64,000 bases of DNA, taken from Allokutzneria sp. A3M-2-11 16 (GTDB lineage: Bacteria; Actinomycetota; Actinomycetes; Mycobacteriales; Pseudonocardiaceae). The notes beneath the pieces were generated by a model. That model had not been told where the DNA came from and ran no database searches. It saw only the letters and a list, made by a program, of their open reading frames with translations. How positions within the stretch are numbered: position 1 is the stretch's first letter; each line of letters opens with the position of its first letter. This document shows, piece by piece, positions 30,164 through 37,219 of this stretch. A program made the translations under genes and the position numbers. Where the stretch lies: NCBI RefSeq assembly GCF_024213555.1, contig NZ_JANAVO010000001.1, positions 1,922,001 to 1,986,000 on the forward strand, in the 5' to 3' direction.

Positions 30164-30493
30164 CTAGGAGACCTTCGCGACGGGCTGAGCCGTGCGCAGG
30201 TGCCTGGCAGGACGTGGCGCGAGGCCGCCGGCGACGAGGTGCTCGTATGCCGCGCGCCACACCGAACACGGTGCCTTCTGCTGGCGCCAACGGGTCGAGC
30301 ACTCGGGGCAGTTGCCCCGCTCGTCGGGCTCGTGGGCGGCGAGCATGGCGCGCCATCCCTCGGTGAGCCTTGGCAGTTCGGAGCGGGCTACGGACAACAG
30401 GGACGGGGCGTCCGCGCGGTCGGCCAGCTCGGTGAGCATGTCGAGCCGCTCCCAAACCGCGTTGCGCAGCACCTGACCCAGAATCTCGTCCAC
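30164..30493 (-). CDS. small Cys-rich helical protein
   Basis: A 109-residue protein starting MDEILGQVLRNAVWERL. Helical first two thirds (LDMLTELADRADAP, LTEGWRAMLAAHE), then NCPECSTRWRQQKAPCSVWRAAYEHLV with three cysteines and a CPEC pair that could bind zinc. This conserved small protein is frequent in Pseudonocardiaceae and Streptomyces beside XRE-type regulators. Role unknown. It is 10 bases downstream of the gene at 30767 and cotranscribed. Confidence 0.75.
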   Translation of the reverse strand: MDEILGQVLRNAVWERLDMLTELADRADAPSLLSVARSELPRLTEGWRAMLAAHEPDERGNCPECSTRWRQQKAPCSVWRAAYEHLVAGGLAPRPARHLRTAQPVAKVS

Positions 30494-30503
30494 AGCTCCA
30501 CCG

Positions 30504-30767
30504 TCACCTTTCCGCCTGCTCGGCGGCCTCGCGCAGAGCTGACCTGAGCTGGGAAACCTCGCCCTGGCACAGCACCGCGGTCTCGCCGGGAGGTCCGACG
30601 AGGAGAACTCGGTTCTGCTCGACGACCACGGTGAGGCTCCGGTGCCGGTTGGCCACGTCGCGGCAGCCGATCAGCCACTCGCGACGGGATCCGCTCTGGC
30701 CGGCCGAGGCGGGCGTGACGGGCTTGCTGCCGCCGGTGGCGGTTCCCGTCTGCTCGGCCAGTTCCAC
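30504..30767 (-). CDS. small hypothetical protein
   Basis: An 87-residue protein starting MELAEQTGTATGGSK. Its disordered first half leads to a short beta-sheet (LTVVVEQNRVLLVGPPGETAVL) and a C-terminal helix (EVSQLRSALREAAEQAER). This fits the DUF397-like/accessory small proteins paired with HTH-TPR regulators in actinobacteria, but I cannot confirm the family. Divergent from the HTH gene, sharing the 241-base promoter region that holds the repeated operators. Confidence 0.7.
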   Translation of the reverse strand: MELAEQTGTATGGSKPVTPASAGQSGSRREWLIGCRDVANRHRSLTVVVEQNRVLLVGPPGETAVLCQGEVSQLRSALREAAEQAER

Positions 30768-30887
30768 GGTTCCGGTGTCCCTCCGTGTTCGTTCACTTAC
30801 AGGAACTAAGGTTGGGGGGAGTCGAACCTGAACGGGGACTTTCAGCGCCGATCGGCGTCAGTTCCACGGTGAGCGGCATCTCAACTT

Positions 30888-30992
30888 CGGTCGGACCGAT
30901 CAGGAGAGCGGTCGGACCGATCAACCCGGGCGATCGGCACTTCACCGGCGCGCGAGGATGCCCTTACTCTTCGAATGACGCCCGTCGGACCG
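30888..30992 (+). promoter_or_regulatory. repeated operator of the HTH regulator
   Basis: Two exact 15-base direct repeats CGGTCGGACCGATCA (30888-30902 and 30909-30923) have starts exactly 21 bases apart, two helical turns. Each contains the small palindrome TCGG-A-CCGA. A third, shorter copy GTCGGACCG lies at 30984-30992, downstream of the likely -10 TACTCT (30965-30970). The set is between divergent genes 30767 and 31009, so autoregulation of the HTH gene is probable. Confidence 0.55.
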
Positions 30993-31008
30993 TAAAAGGG
31001 GGCGCTTA

Positions 31009-32436
31009 ATGAACACCATCGGTTCCCAAGGCTCTCCTGTTACCCCCGAAGTCTGGGAGCAGCAGGAGATGCGGGACGCGCTGGCAGCACGGGACATCTC
31101 CTCGGTGTACCGGCTGCTGCGCAGGCATGGGGTTTCCCAGCGCCAGATCGCGGCACTGACGGGTCAGTCGCAGTCCGAGGTCTCGGAGATCCTCAAGGGT
31201 CGCCAGGTCATGGCCTATGACGTGCTGGCCAGGATCGCCGACGGCCTCGACGTGCCGAGGGGCTACATGGGCCTCGCGTACGACGGGGGCACGGCCATGA
31301 GGGTGGTCGGTCCTCCCGACGACCCCCAGGCCGAGGAGGAAGAGTCGGTGAAACGGCGCATGTTCCTCGCCCACGCCGCCGCGATCACCATGGGCGCGTC
31401 GGTGTTCGGCGACAAGCAGGGCCACTGGGTGACCAACCCGACGCAGACCCCCGCCCGCGAGCGGATCGGCAAGACCGACGTCCAGCAGGTCGAGGCCGCG
31501 ACCAAGGCGCTGCGCGCGCTGGACTACCAGTACGGCGGCGGCACCTGCCGCGACGCCGTGGTCGCCCAGCTCTCCTGGGCGGAGCAGCTGCTGCGCGCCG
31601 ACGCGGCGGACTCGGTGCGGCGCAGGCTCCAGCTGGCCCTCGCCGACCTGCACAGCCTCGCGGGCTGGACCTCGTTCGACACCGGCATGCTCGACCCGGC
31701 CCGCAACCACTTCGGCAAGGCGCTGCAGTTCGCCAAGCACAGTGAGCACAACGAGCTGGTCGCGAACATCCTCTACCGGATGGGCCGGGTGTACCTGCAC
31801 TACGAGGCCCCCAACGACGCGCTCAAGCTCTTCCAGCTCGGCCAGCTCGCCGCGCAGGACTCCGGTTCCGCGCTGACGGTGGCCGTGCTCTGCGCCAACG
31901 AGGCGTGGGCCTACGCGATGATGGGCAAGCGGGACCAGGCCATGAAGATGGTCGGCCGGACCAAGGACGAGTTCGCCCGCGCCGACTTCGCCACCGCGCC
32001 GGACTGGGTCAAGTTCTTCACCGTCAACGACCTGCACGGGATGATCGGCTCGGTGCACCACTCGCTGGCGGGCATCGAGGAGTTCCGCGCCAAGCACGCG
32101 CCGCTGGCCGTCGCCGAGCTGATCAAGTGCACGCAGGGCTACGAGTCCGATATGAAGCGGACCCACGTGTTCGGCCTGAGCATGCTCGCCGCCGACCACA
32201 TCCGCGCCGGCGATGTGGACCAGGGCCTGCGCGTGGGCCGGGTGGCCTTCGACATGGGCGAGGGCGTCAACTCGGTGCGGGTCGCCGACCGGATGAACCA
32301 CATGCAGGAAGAGGCGGTCAAGTACCACCACATCGGGGACGCCAAGGAGCTCGCCGACGACGTCCAGCAGTTCCGGCTGCGCACCGGCTCCCCGCACTTC
32401 CGGGGCAAGCTCGCGCCCGGGAACCCCAGTACGTGA
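31009..32436 (+). CDS. XRE-family HTH regulator with TPR-like C-terminus
   Basis: Regulator of 475 residues. ATG 31009 follows AAGGGGGCG. N-terminal HTH (about residues 28-80): VYRLLRRHGVSQRQIAALTG, QSQSEVSEILKGR, VMAYDVLARIADGLDVPRG. Residues 140-440 form helical repeats of TPR type (e.g. QALDYQYGG-GTCRDAVVAQLSWAEQLL, FDTGMLDPARNHFGKALQF, ILYRMGRVYLHYEAP). Such XRE-TPR proteins often sense peptides or small ligands and control antibiotic or developmental genes in actinobacteria. Its TGA overlaps the GTG of the next gene. Expect autoregulation through the 30888 repeats. Confidence 0.88.
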   Translation: MNTIGSQGSPVTPEVWEQQEMRDALAARDISSVYRLLRRHGVSQRQIAALTGQSQSEVSEILKGRQVMAYDVLARIADGLDVPRGYMGLAYDGGTAMRVVGPPDDPQAEEEESVKRRMFLAHAAAITMGASVFGDKQGHWVTNPTQTPARERIGKTDVQQVEAATKALRALDYQYGGGTCRDAVVAQLSWAEQLLRADAADSVRRRLQLALADLHSLAGWTSFDTGMLDPARNHFGKALQFAKHSEHNELVANILYRMGRVYLHYEAPNDALKLFQLGQLAAQDSGSALTVAVLCANEAWAYAMMGKRDQAMKMVGRTKDEFARADFATAPDWVKFFTVNDLHGMIGSVHHSLAGIEEFRAKHAPLAVAELIKCTQGYESDMKRTHVFGLSMLAADHIRAGDVDQGLRVGRVAFDMGEGVNSVRVADRMNHMQEEAVKYHHIGDAKELADDVQQFRLRTGSPHFRGKLAPGNPST

Positions 32437-33347
32437 CGGTCAACGTGCAGGCGGGAACGAGCGGGCGCTACACCCGCGCGAAGCTCGCCACGGCGCTGCG
32501 GGCGATCTGCGACGCGGTGGGGCTGGACCCGAGAGGCGCGCGGCTGCTGCGGTTCGTCAACAACGCGGTGTTCCAGCTGTCGGCACAGCCCGTGGTGGTT
32601 CGCATCGTCCTCTCACCGTCCCTTCGGCATAGAGCTGACAACGTTGTCAAGGCCGCGACCTGGCTCGCCGAGCACGATGTGCCCGCGGTCCGGCTGCTGC
32701 CCGGCGTGGCCCAGCCGGTCGAGGCCGACGGGCACCTCGCCACGCTCTGGCAGTCGGTCCCGGAGAACGGTCCCCGGCCCACCGGCTTCGACCTGGCGCG
32801 GCTGCTCCGCCGGATGCACGAGCTGCCGCACGCCCCGTTCTCCTTCGACCGGTGGGAGCCGCTGCTGGACGTCCGGCGCCGGATCGCCGACGCCGAGGAA
32901 CTGGACTGCGGCGACCGGGACTTCCTGGAATCGCGGGTGGACGAGGTGGAGGCCCGGCTCGCCTCGCTGCGCTTCCCGCTGCGCCAGGGCGCGATCCACG
33001 GGGACGCGCACCTGGGCAACCTGATCTCCGGCAGCGCCGGGATGCTGCTGTGCGATCTGGACTCGGTCTGCGTTGGCCCCCGGGAGTGGGACCTGACGCC
33101 GCTGGCGGTCGGCATGCTGCGGTTCGGGCACGGCACCGAGCGGTACCGGGCGCTGGCCCGCGGGTACGGCTTCGACGTGACGCGCTGGCCCGGTTTCCGG
33201 GTGTTGCGGCAGGTCCGGGAGCTGAAGCTGACCACAGGGGTGCTGCCCATCCTGCGGAGTAACCCGGACGTACGCACCGAGTTGGCGCGTAGGTTGAAAA
33301 CCTTTCGTTCGGGTGACATGTCCGCCAAATGGACGCCCTACCAGTGA
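32433..33347 (+). CDS. aminoglycoside phosphotransferase-fold protein
   Basis: APH-fold small-molecule kinase, 304 residues. GTG 32433 overlaps the HTH stop by four bases. The C-lobe has the Brenner motif IHGDAHLGNLI (catalytic Asp) and metal-binding LLCDLDSV. The N-lobe lacks a clear glycine loop, starting with the helix ALRAICDAVGLDP and a strand VVVRIVLSPS. Members phosphorylate antibiotics, choline, homoserine or fructosamine-type metabolites; resistance is not implied by the fold. Coupled expression with the HTH regulator suggests a common signal. Confidence 0.82.
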   Translation: MTVNVQAGTSGRYTRAKLATALRAICDAVGLDPRGARLLRFVNNAVFQLSAQPVVVRIVLSPSLRHRADNVVKAATWLAEHDVPAVRLLPGVAQPVEADGHLATLWQSVPENGPRPTGFDLARLLRRMHELPHAPFSFDRWEPLLDVRRRIADAEELDCGDRDFLESRVDEVEARLASLRFPLRQGAIHGDAHLGNLISGSAGMLLCDLDSVCVGPREWDLTPLAVGMLRFGHGTERYRALARGYGFDVTRWPGFRVLRQVRELKLTTGVLPILRSNPDVRTELARRLKTFRSGDMSAKWTPYQ

Positions 33348-33551
33348 GCTGCCCGGCGGCTATGCTCACCACCTTGTGGACGATGCCAAGCATGACAATC
33401 GTTCCCCAGAATGAGTTTGTCCGTAACGCAATCCTTCTGTAGGACGACATAGCGGACGTCAAGGGAATGTCAAGACCCGCGCTCTGGTTACCGTCCGTAA
33501 TGGGTGGTTTCTCTCGGCGAGTCACGGTGTGTGCACAGCGGAGGGGTGGAG

Positions 33552-33857
33552 ATGGTGTTGGGCATCGGTGGGCTCACAGGCAGGAAGTGGCACAGTCGCC
33601 GCGCGCTGCAGGCAGCGGAAATGCTGGACGAGGTCGTTGACAGCCAGCTGCCGCTGGTGACCGAGTTGTCGGAGGAGAGCAGGCGGCGCTCCGCCGAGTA
33701 CCTGTCCGAACTGGTCATGCTCGCGCAGGACTACCGGCACTTCGCCGCCGGGTGGATCGACCAGGCTGAGCTGGAGCGGCGCGGCAACGCCACCGTTGCG
33801 CGGCTCGAAGTGCTCAGCAAGCACCGCCTCCCTGCCCGGTTGACCGAGCAGGACTGA
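33552..33857 (+). CDS. small helical hypothetical protein
   Basis: A 101-residue protein; ATG 33552 chosen over 33504 for its GGAGGGG ribosome site. Entirely helical with GLTGRKWHSRRALQAAEMLDEV at the start and LAQDYRHFAAGWIDQAELERRGNATVARLEVL toward the end. No known motif or signal. It stands alone between the phosphotransferase gene and the copper operon. A weak promoter (TATGCT at 33361) lies 190 bases upstream. Confidence 0.6.
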   Translation: MVLGIGGLTGRKWHSRRALQAAEMLDEVVDSQLPLVTELSEESRRRSAEYLSELVMLAQDYRHFAAGWIDQAELERRGNATVARLEVLSKHRLPARLTEQD

Positions 33858-33951
33858 GACCGCAACCGCTGTTCGTCCGACGTGGGGGCGCTGACGAACA
33901 GCCGTCGTCGACTTCGACCGGGTGGGGACCTCCGCGACGCCCCACCCCTCG

Positions 33952-34956
33952 TTATCCGGGTGCCACCCGGCCGAGCGCCGCGCCCAGGCCCACCGCCAGG
34001 GCCATGACCAGCAGTTCTGCCGTGATCCAGCCCGCGAGGACCAGCCGTGAGCGCGCCGACGCGCCGGGCGAGAGCCCGGGCAGCAACCGGAAGCGAAGCC
34101 AGGCGCCGATGCCGCCGAGCCCGGTGAGCAGCACCGCCTTCACGATCACCAGCCAGCCGTAGCCGGTACCGGTCAGCGCGTCGAGCAGCGGCCGGTCGAC
34201 CCGCACCGCGAGCTGGACGACCGCGCTCACCACACCGCTCACCGCGACCGCGGCCAGGCAGCACGCGGCCAGCCGGGAGAACTTCGGCAGCACGCTCGCC
34301 AGCAGCGCGCGGTGCGGCGCCACCAGCACGAACACCGACAGCAGACCGCCGACCCAGGCCGTCGCGGCGAGCACGTGCACCGCCGTGGCCAGCATCGCCG
34401 GGGTGTGGCCCGCCGAAGCCGCGGCGTGGCCGGTCAGCGGCAGCGCGACCACGCCGAGCAGGCCGACAACGGCGGGCAGTTCCACCGGCACGGTCCGGCT
34501 ACGCGTGGTGACCAGGCTGAGCACCGCGAAGGCCAGCCCGCAGGCCGCGGTCACCAGGAGTGCCCGACCACTGCTGACCTGCGCGGAGTACTCCGCCAGC
34601 TCGTCGATCCGCAGGCCGAGCCCGTTCGGCGAGAGCTCGGCGGCCTGCCACCAGATCAGTGCGAGCGCGGTGAGCACCCAGGCGGCACCGAGGACCACCC
34701 CGGCGCGCTGGGCGGTCGCCGTGATCGCCGCCGCCCGGCGCTCGCCGCGGAGGAGCCAGCCGAGGACCCCGATGCCCACGGCGCCGATGCCCACCGCGTC
34801 CAGCAGCACGCGCACCACGGGTAGCCCGATCCGGACGGCGTCGCTGTCGGGCAGGCCGGGCAACGCGGCGGGCGGGGTGGCGACGAGCACGCTCGCGATC
34901 GCCGCCACCACCATGCCGGGCAGCAGCAGGGCCGCCCGTCCCGCTCGGTCCCGCAT
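33952..34956 (-). CDS. copD: CopD-family copper import membrane protein
   Basis: Polytopic inner-membrane protein, 334 residues, about eight hydrophobic segments. The CopD signature appears in the second half: GHTPAMLATAVHVLAATAWVGGLL, FSRLAACCLAAVAVSGVVSA and the YGWLVIVKAVLLTGLGGIGA segment with Lys and Gly. It would receive copper from CopC in the outer face and import it. It is the last gene of the copper operon; stop at 33952 converges with 33857. Four bases separate it from copC. Confidence 0.87.
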   Translation of the reverse strand: MRDRAGRAALLLPGMVVAAIASVLVATPPAALPGLPDSDAVRIGLPVVRVLLDAVGIGAVGIGVLGWLLRGERRAAAITATAQRAGVVLGAAWVLTALALIWWQAAELSPNGLGLRIDELAEYSAQVSSGRALLVTAACGLAFAVLSLVTTRSRTVPVELPAVVGLLGVVALPLTGHAAASAGHTPAMLATAVHVLAATAWVGGLLSVFVLVAPHRALLASVLPKFSRLAACCLAAVAVSGVVSAVVQLAVRVDRPLLDALTGTGYGWLVIVKAVLLTGLGGIGAWLRFRLLPGLSPGASARSRLVLAGWITAELLVMALAVGLGAALGRVAPG

Positions 34957-34960
34957 GCCG

Positions 34961-35524
34961 CTAGTCCCGGGTCGGCGTCCGGGCGAACCGGAGTGCGATC
35001 ACCACGCCCGCGCCGAGCAGGACGGCGGCTCCGGCGAACCACGGCCACACCGGCGTGCCCTCGTCCTGGCCCGGCCGCTCGCTGACCTGGGTCATCGTCG
35101 GCGCGGCCGGGGCCGGGCTGGCGGCGCCGGTGGTGGCCGCGGTGCCGGAGCCGTCCTTGGTGAGGTGGAAGGACAGCTTGTCGCCGACCGGGTGCCCGTC
35201 GGCGGAGAGGATGCGGAAGGCGACCGTGTACTCGCCCGCCGCGCCGAGCGGGCCCTGCACCGGGACGGTCACCGCGGTGTTCTCCACGGCCGGCTTCCCG
35301 ACCGGCCACCGGGTCGATCCGGGGCCGGTCAGGGTCACCGAGTTGACCAGCTCGGCCGCCTGGACCGGCTGGTCGAACACCAGCTTCAGCTCGGTCGGGC
35401 TGTTCTCGACCTGGGAGTCCTTCTTCGGGCTGCTGTCCACGAGGACGTTGTGGGCCAGGGCGGGGCCGGCGCTGACGACCAGCGCCAGCCCGGTGGCCAG
35501 CAGTACGCCCAGCGCGCGCCTCAT
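34961..35524 (-). CDS. copC: CopC/YobA-type copper-binding protein
   Basis: Exported copper-binding protein, 187 residues. Signal peptide (RRALGVLLATGLALVVSAG) ends PALA, leaving His1 of AHNVLVDSSPKKDSQV, the Cu(II) histidine-brace ligand. The ADGHPVG motif supplies the second His. A Ser/Pro/Ala linker from about 125 leads to a C-terminal membrane helix (WPWFAGAAVLLGAGVVIALRF), which anchors the domain. ATGA overlap with ycnI upstream and close spacing to copD. Confidence 0.9.
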   Translation of the reverse strand: MRRALGVLLATGLALVVSAGPALAHNVLVDSSPKKDSQVENSPTELKLVFDQPVQAAELVNSVTLTGPGSTRWPVGKPAVENTAVTVPVQGPLGAAGEYTVAFRILSADGHPVGDKLSFHLTKDGSGTAATTGAASPAPAAPTMTQVSERPGQDEGTPVWPWFAGAAVLLGAGVVIALRFARTPTRD

Positions 35525-36237
35525 GCCGAGGTCGCCTTGCGGCTGCGCGCGATCGCGCCGATGCCGAAGCCGACGCCGAGCGCGCCGACCACCAGGCCCG
35601 CGCCGCCGAGCATCCGCGCGGTGTTGTCAGCGGTCTCGACCGCGGCGGAGGACTCACCGCCGTGCGAGTGCGAGCCGGAGCCCGCCGCGGCCTTCGGGGT
35701 CAGCTTGAGCACCGGGGCGGGGCGCTCGGGCTCGGTGCCGTTCGCCGGCTGCTGCTCCCACTTCACGACCTTGCCGTCGTCGTAGGTCTGGGTGGTGGGC
35801 ATGACCAGCTTGTCGGTGTTCTCCGGCAGCTTGCCGAGGGAGACCTCGAACTCGGCGAACTCGTTGTTGCCGATCTTGACGCCGGTGTCGGCGGTCCACG
35901 TGATGGTGCGGACCGCCTCGGTGATCTTGGTGCCGTGCGATTCCACCGGCGTGGCCAGCGGCGCCAAGGTGGCCTCGGCCTTCCAGCCGGGCACGGCCTT
36001 GGTGCGCACGGAGGTGAGCGGGTGCTCGGCGGGCAGGGTGACCTCGATCTTCACGGTGCCCGCGGTGGACGACTCGTTCGGCACGCGGAAGGCGACCTTG
36101 GTGTAGCCGCCCTGCTCGGCGGTGCCGGGCTGCGCGGTGACGTGGGCGAGGGCCGGGGCCGCGGTGAGCAGTGTGGCCACACCGGTGGCGGCGAGCACGC
36201 CGAGGACGCGTCGGTTCGATGACATGGTGGGAGACAT
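35521..36237 (-). CDS. ycnI: YcnI/DUF1775 copper-binding protein
   Basis: Exported protein of 238 residues. ATG 36237 is preferred (AGGAG eleven bases before). Signal peptide (RRVLGVLAATGVATLLTAAP) cut at ALA-His, exposing His1 of AHVTAQPG, with a WEQQP tryptophan nearby matching the YcnI monohistidine-brace family. The DUF1775 beta-fold runs to about residue 175. The C-terminus has an SHSHGGESS His-rich strip and a membrane anchor (MLGGAGLVVGALGVGFGIGAI). Role: periplasmic-side copper handling with CopC/CopD. Confidence 0.88.
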   Translation of the reverse strand: MSPTMSSNRRVLGVLAATGVATLLTAAPALAHVTAQPGTAEQGGYTKVAFRVPNESSTAGTVKIEVTLPAEHPLTSVRTKAVPGWKAEATLAPLATPVESHGTKITEAVRTITWTADTGVKIGNNEFAEFEVSLGKLPENTDKLVMPTTQTYDDGKVVKWEQQPANGTEPERPAPVLKLTPKAAAGSGSHSHGGESSAAVETADNTARMLGGAGLVVGALGVGFGIGAIARSRKATSA

Positions 36238-36282
36238 GGCTCTGTGCACTCCTGATGCGATGGGGTGAGGTGTAAGCGCTGT

Positions 36283-36819
36283 TCAGGAGGTCAGCGGTGG
36301 GCCGCGGCGGGCGTGGGCGCGGCGCAGCAGCACGTCGAGCGAGGTGATCAGGCCGGACCTGGCCGGGAGCACCGCGAGCAGCGGCGCGAAGACCGGCGGC
36401 CGCGGGCAGCGGCGGGGCAGCACGGCACCGAGCGCGGCGGCCATGCCGAAGATCGCCGATTCGGCCCCGCCGAGGAGGAGCGCGGTGGCGAGGGTGGCCG
36501 CGGCGTGCGCCGCGAACATCGCCCAGGTGTCGGTCACGGCTCCGTGGTCGTGCAGCGTCAGCGCGCTGAGCAGCAGGTGCGTCGTGAGCTGGGCGGTGCC
36601 GAGCGTGGCGAGGATCGCCAGCGGGCCGCGCCGCCGGTCGGCGAAGGAGATCGCCACGGTCGCGATCAGCACGGTGAGCAGGACGGTCAGCGCCGTGTCC
36701 GGGACGGAACCACCCGCGAGGGCGTGGCCCAGGGTGGCCAGCGCGGCCGAGGTGGTGGCGAGCAGGCAACCGCGGAGCGCCCGCAGCGCGCCGCGGACCG
36801 GATCCAGCCGTACCGCCAC
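36283..36819 (-). CDS. small polytopic membrane protein of the copper operon
   Basis: A 178-residue protein starting at GTG 36819, with a TACCCT -10 eight bases upstream (36828-36833), so probably leaderless. About five hydrophobic segments (e.g. ALTVLLTVLIATVAISFAD, LAILATLGTAQLTTHLLLSA). Two His-Asp-His stretches in LLSALTLHDHGAVTDTW could bind metal. The long C-terminal tail (RPPVFAPLLAVLP... ARRGPPLTS) is unusual. First gene of the ycnI-copC-copD operon; no named family recognised. Confidence 0.72.
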   Translation of the reverse strand: MAVRLDPVRGALRALRGCLLATTSAALATLGHALAGGSVPDTALTVLLTVLIATVAISFADRRRGPLAILATLGTAQLTTHLLLSALTLHDHGAVTDTWAMFAAHAAATLATALLLGGAESAIFGMAAALGAVLPRRCPRPPVFAPLLAVLPARSGLITSLDVLLRRAHARRGPPLTS

Positions 36820-37219
36820 GAACAGTGAGGGTAAGTCCTCTACCCATCGCGCGGGTGACCAGCGGGCTCACCTCACGTGATCGACAGAGTTGATCGCTGG
36901 TTTGGGCGGAAGCGGATCGGGTAATCCCTGCGCCGTTCTCTGCGGCGTCACACGGACGGGCTAAGCGGCTCGGCGGTACGCGCCGCAGTTGTTGCGCACT
37001 GCGGAACTGGATGCGACTGATGGAGCAGAGAGGGTGTCGGTTAGGCCACGCCGTCGGTGCGCCCGGTTGACCTCGCTACGCCGAATGGGTCAGGTTGGGT
37101 CGCTGAAAGGCGGTCGGGGCCGGTCTGCGAGACGGGTTCGCCTGGGGCTTGGGATACCGGCCGCGTGGCGCTTCTGTTCGCTTTTGTGAAGGAGGACGCG
37201 CCTAGCGGCGCACTGCACC
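36820..37219. other. divergent promoter region, no gene
   Basis: 400 bases between the copper operon (minus) and the solute-transport operon (plus). The copper promoter TACCCT lies at its left end. A strong AAGGAGGA ribosome-like sequence (37189-37196) stands 24 bases before the BCCT start, too far to serve it. I recognised no riboswitch, and the reading frames here carry no family motif. Confidence 0.45.

Noticed and set aside
31905-33347. Long N-terminal extension of the phosphotransferase protein
   Set aside because: The first 176 codons overlap the HTH/TPR gene in another frame. GTG 32433 overlapping its stop is the coupled start.
32433-33347. Aminoglycoside resistance gene
   Set aside because: The fold alone does not imply resistance, and the gene is coupled to a regulator. 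It is kept as a generic phosphotransferase-fold protein.
33376-33414. A 12-codon leaderless mini-ORF after TATGCT
   Set aside because: Too short and with nine bases between the -10 and the start; it is more likely just leader sequence for 33552.
36820-37219. Riboswitch before the BCCT operon
   Set aside because: I compared glycine and ydaO-type patterns by eye and found no convincing consensus pieces.
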